The notes beneath the pieces are model-generated. The model was not told the DNA's origin and made no database searches. It saw only the letters and a program-made list of their open reading frames with translations. DNA of 64,000 nucleotides from Oligoflexales bacterium (GTDB lineage: Bacteria > Bdellovibrionota_B > Oligoflexia > Oligoflexales > JALZUQ01): the NCBI GenBank assembly GCA_023301465.1, contig JALZUQ010000035.1, forward strand, positions 1-64,000, in the 5' to 3' direction. Shown piece after piece: positions 59,670-64,000 of the stretch (the stretch's first letter is position 1; each line of letters opens with the position of its first letter). Both the position numbers and the translations under genes were made by a program.

Positions 59670-61094
59670 ATGTCAGATCTAAAAGGCCTAAAAGTATTAG
59701 TAGTTGAGGACGACGAAGTTCTTAGACTTTCCTTATGTGCAACACTTCGCGACATGGGACATCACCCGGCCCATGCAAAGAACGGAGCCCAAGGAATTGA
59801 CTACATCAAAGAGAACCCAAACGTTGATGTGGTTTTCTTAGATGTAAACATGCCGGTAAAAGACGGCATCGAAGCTCTTGAAGAAATCAAAGAGATTAAC
59901 CCTAGGTTAGTTTGTTTTATTATTACCGCTTACACAAATATTCAAGATGCTGTTCGAGCGATTAAGCACGGTGCTTTTGACTACATAGAAAAACCTCTTT
60001 CTAGAGAAAAAATTTCGAATGCTTTAGAACGCTCCGTAACTGCAAACGCATTAGTTGAAGCCATCGCCCACTCAGCACCTCAGTTAAACTTTGCGAAAGA
60101 TAGAAGTATTATTGGTAACTCTTCTTCTATTGTCCAAGTTTTTGACATCATCAACAAACTCTCAAAAGTTGAAACCCCAGTCCTTATTCGAGGCGAAAGT
60201 GGCACAGGTAAAGAGCTCGTTGCGAGAGCAATACACTTTAATTCTCACCGCAAAAAAGGTCCTTTTGTTGCAGTAAACTGTGCAGCTATCCCAGAGAATC
60301 TTATTGAATCTGAGTTGTTTGGACATGAAAAAGGTGCTTTCACTGGTGCTGATAAAAAGAAAATTGGTAAGTTTCAATTTGCTGAAGGCGGCACACTTTT
60401 CTTAGATGAGATTGGCGATATCAGTGCAGCCATGCAAGTAAAACTTCTTAGAGTCCTACAAGAAAAACAAGTCACTACCATTGGTGGAAACAAAGAAGAA
60501 GCTACGGATGTACGCATCGTCTCAGCTACAAATAAAAACTTAGAAAAAGCGATTGCTGACGAATCTTTTAGAGAAGATCTTTTTTACCGCTTAAATATTC
60601 TTCCAATTGTCCTCCCACCGCTCAGAGACAGAAGAGAAGACATCCCCGCATTAGTGGATTTCATGATTGAGAAATTTAATAATACTCATAACCGCAAAAT
60701 GAAAAAAATCGAAAAAGACGCACTTGCAGTTTTAAGAACGTACAGCTGGCCCGGAAATATTCGTGAGCTAGAAAACGTCATTGAGCATGCGTTTATTATT
60801 GAAAACTCTGACATTATTACTACAGCTGCTTTACCCGGAAACCTCATTGATAGACAAGGTGCATCTAGTAGTGGTGGAACACCGGGTGATGATGTAATTT
60901 TTGGCAAAGACACTGCATTAAACTATCCTGCACTTAAAGAAAAGTTTGAGCGTGAGTTTATTATCCGTGCACTAAAAGCATTTGGTGGCAAAATCAACCA
61001 AACCGCTGAGCACACAAAAATGACAAAAGTGACCCTGCTCAGAAAATTAGATAAATTTAAGATTAACCCTAAAGAGTATAGCCAACCTCGATAG
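59670..61094 (+). CDS. NtrC-type sigma54 response regulator
   Basis: Receiver VLVVEDDEVLRL...VVFLDVNMPVKDG; AAA+ GESGTGKELVARAIH, GAFTGADKKK. Confidence 0.93.
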   Translation: MSDLKGLKVLVVEDDEVLRLSLCATLRDMGHHPAHAKNGAQGIDYIKENPNVDVVFLDVNMPVKDGIEALEEIKEINPRLVCFIITAYTNIQDAVRAIKHGAFDYIEKPLSREKISNALERSVTANALVEAIAHSAPQLNFAKDRSIIGNSSSIVQVFDIINKLSKVETPVLIRGESGTGKELVARAIHFNSHRKKGPFVAVNCAAIPENLIESELFGHEKGAFTGADKKKIGKFQFAEGGTLFLDEIGDISAAMQVKLLRVLQEKQVTTIGGNKEEATDVRIVSATNKNLEKAIADESFREDLFYRLNILPIVLPPLRDRREDIPALVDFMIEKFNNTHNRKMKKIEKDALAVLRTYSWPGNIRELENVIEHAFIIENSDIITTAALPGNLIDRQGASSSGGTPGDDVIFGKDTALNYPALKEKFEREFIIRALKAFGGKINQTAEHTKMTKVTLLRKLDKFKINPKEYSQPR

Positions 61095-61142
61095 ATATTT
61101 TAGAATGTGTTACTCTTCAATTTGAAGTTGGAGGAGTAGCGT

Positions 61143-61655
61143 TTGAGAATACTTGGCATTGATCCGGGATCATCAATATGCGGCTATGGATGTATTGAAA
61201 TAGCTGATACTGGTTTCCAGCACCCCAAAAATTTTCGCATCATTGAAGTTGGCACTATTAAACCACCTTCAAAAGAATCTTTTCTCCAAAGACTTTTAAT
61301 CATTCATCAAGAAATCGATTCGCTCATGCTTAGGCTTAAGCCAGAAATTGTTGCTATTGAAAAAGTTTTCGCCAAAATCAACATAAGCTCCACGATAAAA
61401 TTATCCGAAATTAGAGGAGCAATTTTTTCTAGTATTTTAAAACACACTGATCAGGTTTTCTCTACAAGTCCTGCATCTGTTAAAAAAGCTATTACAGGAC
61501 AAGGTCATGCCAGCAAGGATCAAGTTGAACTTGCACTAAAGAGCCTCATGCAATTTGACCGAGGCAAACTAAGTCAAGACGCTTCGGATGCCATGGCTAT
61601 TGCAGTAAGTTGTGGACTTGATTACCAGCAAACAAATATGAAAGCGGCATTATAA
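61143..61655 (+). CDS. ruvC: Holliday junction resolvase RuvC
   Basis: RILGIDPGSSICGYGCIE, AIEKVFAKINISSTIKLSEIRGAI, QDASDAMAIAV. Confidence 0.93.
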   Translation: MRILGIDPGSSICGYGCIEIADTGFQHPKNFRIIEVGTIKPPSKESFLQRLLIIHQEIDSLMLRLKPEIVAIEKVFAKINISSTIKLSEIRGAIFSSILKHTDQVFSTSPASVKKAITGQGHASKDQVELALKSLMQFDRGKLSQDASDAMAIAVSCGLDYQQTNMKAAL

Positions 61656-61658
61656 TAT

Positions 61659-62894
61659 ATGAAATTTTCAAGTTTTACGGCACTTAGATATATTAACTCA
61701 TCTCACAAAAATTATTATTTTTCTTGGATCACTGCACTTTCCATTTTAGGGATTGCTATCGGGATCAGTGCTATGATTCTTGTTATCTCTTTGATGAATG
61801 GCTTTGAAACAGAATTAAGAGATCGTTTTCTGGCCGCGAATGCTCATATTCTTGTTTTTCGCTATCCTTCTGGCATTGAAAACCACGAAGAAGTGACGAA
61901 GTATCTCACAGAAAAAGCTCCTTTCAAAAAAGACTTAAAAGGCGTATCGCCGTTTGTGCACTATGAGACGATGGCGAAACACGGATCTTATTCTAAAAAT
62001 GTTCTAGTCCGAGGGATTGACCCCGCAAAAAGAAGCTCCGTACAAGACCTTCAAAAATTTATCCGCCCATTTAAAAGTGCAAAATTTTTGTACCATCAAA
62101 CTGGAAAAAATAATTACAATAAATCAGTGATCATTGGTTCAGGGCTTCAAAAAGAACTCAATATTAAAATTGGCGACACCATTAAACTAGTTTCCCCAAA
62201 ATCTAGTAGCATCTCTGTCTTTGAGCAATTTACAGTGAGAGGAACCTACGACTCCGGATTAGATCATTACGACGAAAAACTCGTACTTATGAATGTTCCA
62301 ACCGCTCAAAAGTTTTTTAATATGGGTCAATACGTTACCGGTTTAGAGATTGGGCTTCATGATCCGTCAAAAAGTATTGGAATCGCAAAAACTATTCGTA
62401 AAAAAATGAGCGTACAAACCAAACCTTGGCAAAGTTTTAATTCAGCAATATTTAATGCACTAGAGATGGAGCGAGCTGTCATCGCAATGATCGCTGCACT
62501 TGTCGCTCTTGTTGCCAGCTTTAATATTTTTACAACACTCTTTGTTTCCGTAAGCCAAAAGCAAAGAGATATTTCTGTTTTTAAATCTCTAGGAGCAAAA
62601 AACCACCAAATTTTAATGATGTTCTTAAAGCAAGGGGCTATCATTGGGACTCTCGGAGGGGTTCTTGGGGTAAGTTTTGCTTACTTATTTGCTAAAGCTC
62701 TTGTGAAATACCAGTTTATTAAGCTACCGGACCTATACCTCGTGACTGAATTACCCATGGAGTTTAACCCTGCTGTATATTTAATCATTGCTGTTGGCGG
62801 TGTGTTTGTCTGCCTTATCGCTGGGTTATACCCGGCATGGCTTGGATCAAAGCAAGATCCCGGGGCAGGCTTTCGTAGCAACCTTTACGACTAA
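61659..62894 (+). CDS. LolC/LolE-type lipoprotein-releasing ABC permease
   Basis: ALRYINSSHKNYYFSWITALSILGIAIGISAMILVISLMNGFETELRDRF. Confidence 0.9.
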   Translation: MKFSSFTALRYINSSHKNYYFSWITALSILGIAIGISAMILVISLMNGFETELRDRFLAANAHILVFRYPSGIENHEEVTKYLTEKAPFKKDLKGVSPFVHYETMAKHGSYSKNVLVRGIDPAKRSSVQDLQKFIRPFKSAKFLYHQTGKNNYNKSVIIGSGLQKELNIKIGDTIKLVSPKSSSISVFEQFTVRGTYDSGLDHYDEKLVLMNVPTAQKFFNMGQYVTGLEIGLHDPSKSIGIAKTIRKKMSVQTKPWQSFNSAIFNALEMERAVIAMIAALVALVASFNIFTTLFVSVSQKQRDISVFKSLGAKNHQILMMFLKQGAIIGTLGGVLGVSFAYLFAKALVKYQFIKLPDLYLVTELPMEFNPAVYLIIAVGGVFVCLIAGLYPAWLGSKQDPGAGFRSNLYD

Positions 62895-62907
62895 TACTTA
62901 ATCGTAA

Positions 62908-62932
62908 AAAATTGCCTTTTTATAGCAATTTT
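62908..62932. terminator. Possible terminator hairpin downstream of the lolC/E-like gene
   Basis: AAAATTGC ... GCAATTTT 8-bp stem in an intergenic region. Confidence 0.4.
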
Positions 62933-62979
62933 GGGTGTACGATCGGCGTATTTAATGTAGTATCCGATGTCTATATTTT

Positions 62980-63681
62980 TTGCAGCGTTTAACAGGCTTG
63001 ATAGAGATGACTGAAGCAAAACAAATTAAAAAAATCCCAGCAGACTCCCTTCCGCTGATCTTTGCAGGTGACCTCGTCATGAGTAAGTGCCCTAACAAAG
63101 ATTGGAGCGGTTTGTTTAAAAGATATGGTTTTATTCTAGAGCACTTAGCTAACGAAGATAAAACCACCAGAAATATAAAATATAAGATCATCACAGCACT
63201 GGCATTAGGATCACACGCAAAACACACGGAAGATGCCGACGAAAGAAAACATCTTTACGATTTAAAAAATGATTTGTTCTTTTCATTAGTAAGCAACAAA
63301 GAGCTCGAAGATCAATTTAAAATCAGATACCTAGCCACAAACAGGTTTCTCGTCACAAAATTTTGTGACTCATCCAAAGAAGAAAACTCTGGAATTACAG
63401 AGAAATGGAAATGGAAACACTGCAAAAACTGTGAAGTAGATAGAAACTTTTTTAATGTCTACGCTCTTAACTACCGCTCAAAAGGTTTTGCCGCTTGCTT
63501 GTTTGCAAGCAACGACCAAAAGAGCCGCTTCGAAAAAGCGAACTTTAAAAAAGACAAACTAGAAAAGTACGCTGAAGAAATTCTTATCGGTAACTATACT
63601 TACAACTCCAAAAACATGAGTGCCTTTGAGCTAAAAGGCTTACTTGAACTCAACAGCAAACTCATAGAAAGCAAAGCATAA
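62980..63681 (+). CDS. Hypothetical protein with clustered cysteines
   Basis: KWKHCKNCEVDRNFFNVYALNYRSKGFAACLF; no family recognised. Confidence 0.45.
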   Translation: MQRLTGLIEMTEAKQIKKIPADSLPLIFAGDLVMSKCPNKDWSGLFKRYGFILEHLANEDKTTRNIKYKIITALALGSHAKHTEDADERKHLYDLKNDLFFSLVSNKELEDQFKIRYLATNRFLVTKFCDSSKEENSGITEKWKWKHCKNCEVDRNFFNVYALNYRSKGFAACLFASNDQKSRFEKANFKKDKLEKYAEEILIGNYTYNSKNMSAFELKGLLELNSKLIESKA

Positions 63682-63682
63682 A

Positions 63683-63895
63683 ATGATGACTGAATGGACC
63701 GGGTACCTTGCTTCTTTTTTGGTGATGCTCTCTTTTTTAGCTAAAGATGTGCGTAAACTACGTATTATTAATTCTGTTGGGTGTTTGTGCTTTGTGATTT
63801 ATGGAAGTCTTTTGATCCCCGTGAACTGGCCAATTATTATTACGAATGTTTTTATCATGTTGATTAATGGCAAGTATCTGTTTTCAAAAAACTAA
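63683..63895 (+). CDS. Small membrane protein, YgjV-like
   Basis: TEWTGYLASFLVMLSFLAKDVRKLRIINSVGCLCFVIYGSLL. Confidence 0.55.
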   Translation: MMTEWTGYLASFLVMLSFLAKDVRKLRIINSVGCLCFVIYGSLLIPVNWPIIITNVFIMLINGKYLFSKN

Positions 63896-64000
63896 CTTCT
63901 GTTAAGCCCTACATAGAAAACCAAAAACCTGCCATACCGTCTATCTATTCTTTTTTGACCTCTTGTCAAAAACATCGACACTCATTCAAATAAAAGACAT

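Overview
Low-GC bacterial window, about 64 kb. Several features suggest a Bdellovibrionota/Oligoflexia-like genome (a TIGR02147-type protein, many secreted or lipoprotein orphans, sigma54 regulators), but this placement is inference. Most of the window is housekeeping: rpsB-tsf-pyrH-frr, lipA, gmk-relA/spoT, rnc-der, rpmF-fabD, miaB-ffh, ruvC-lolC/E, malic enzyme. It also holds a DUF547/glycosyltransferase block (6.5-13.7 kb), followed by a flavoprotein plus 4Fe-4S membrane protein pair. The best candidate for an undescribed system is a compact minus-strand locus at 1977-5590. It encodes an ABC exporter, a 44-aa precursor-like peptide MIKLNTLSGNTEAGKTTAAR-(CGR[R/K])x6, a DUF692/MNIO-family multinuclear iron oxidase, and a translationally coupled orphan protein. 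Together these look like a RiPP biosynthetic gene cluster with an unusual polycationic, poly-Cys tandem-repeat core. The precursor is hidden in the ORF track inside a spurious 80-aa ORF (3673..3915). No rRNA, tRNA, CRISPR array or intact mobile element was recognised. Two decayed genes flank the RiPP-like locus.
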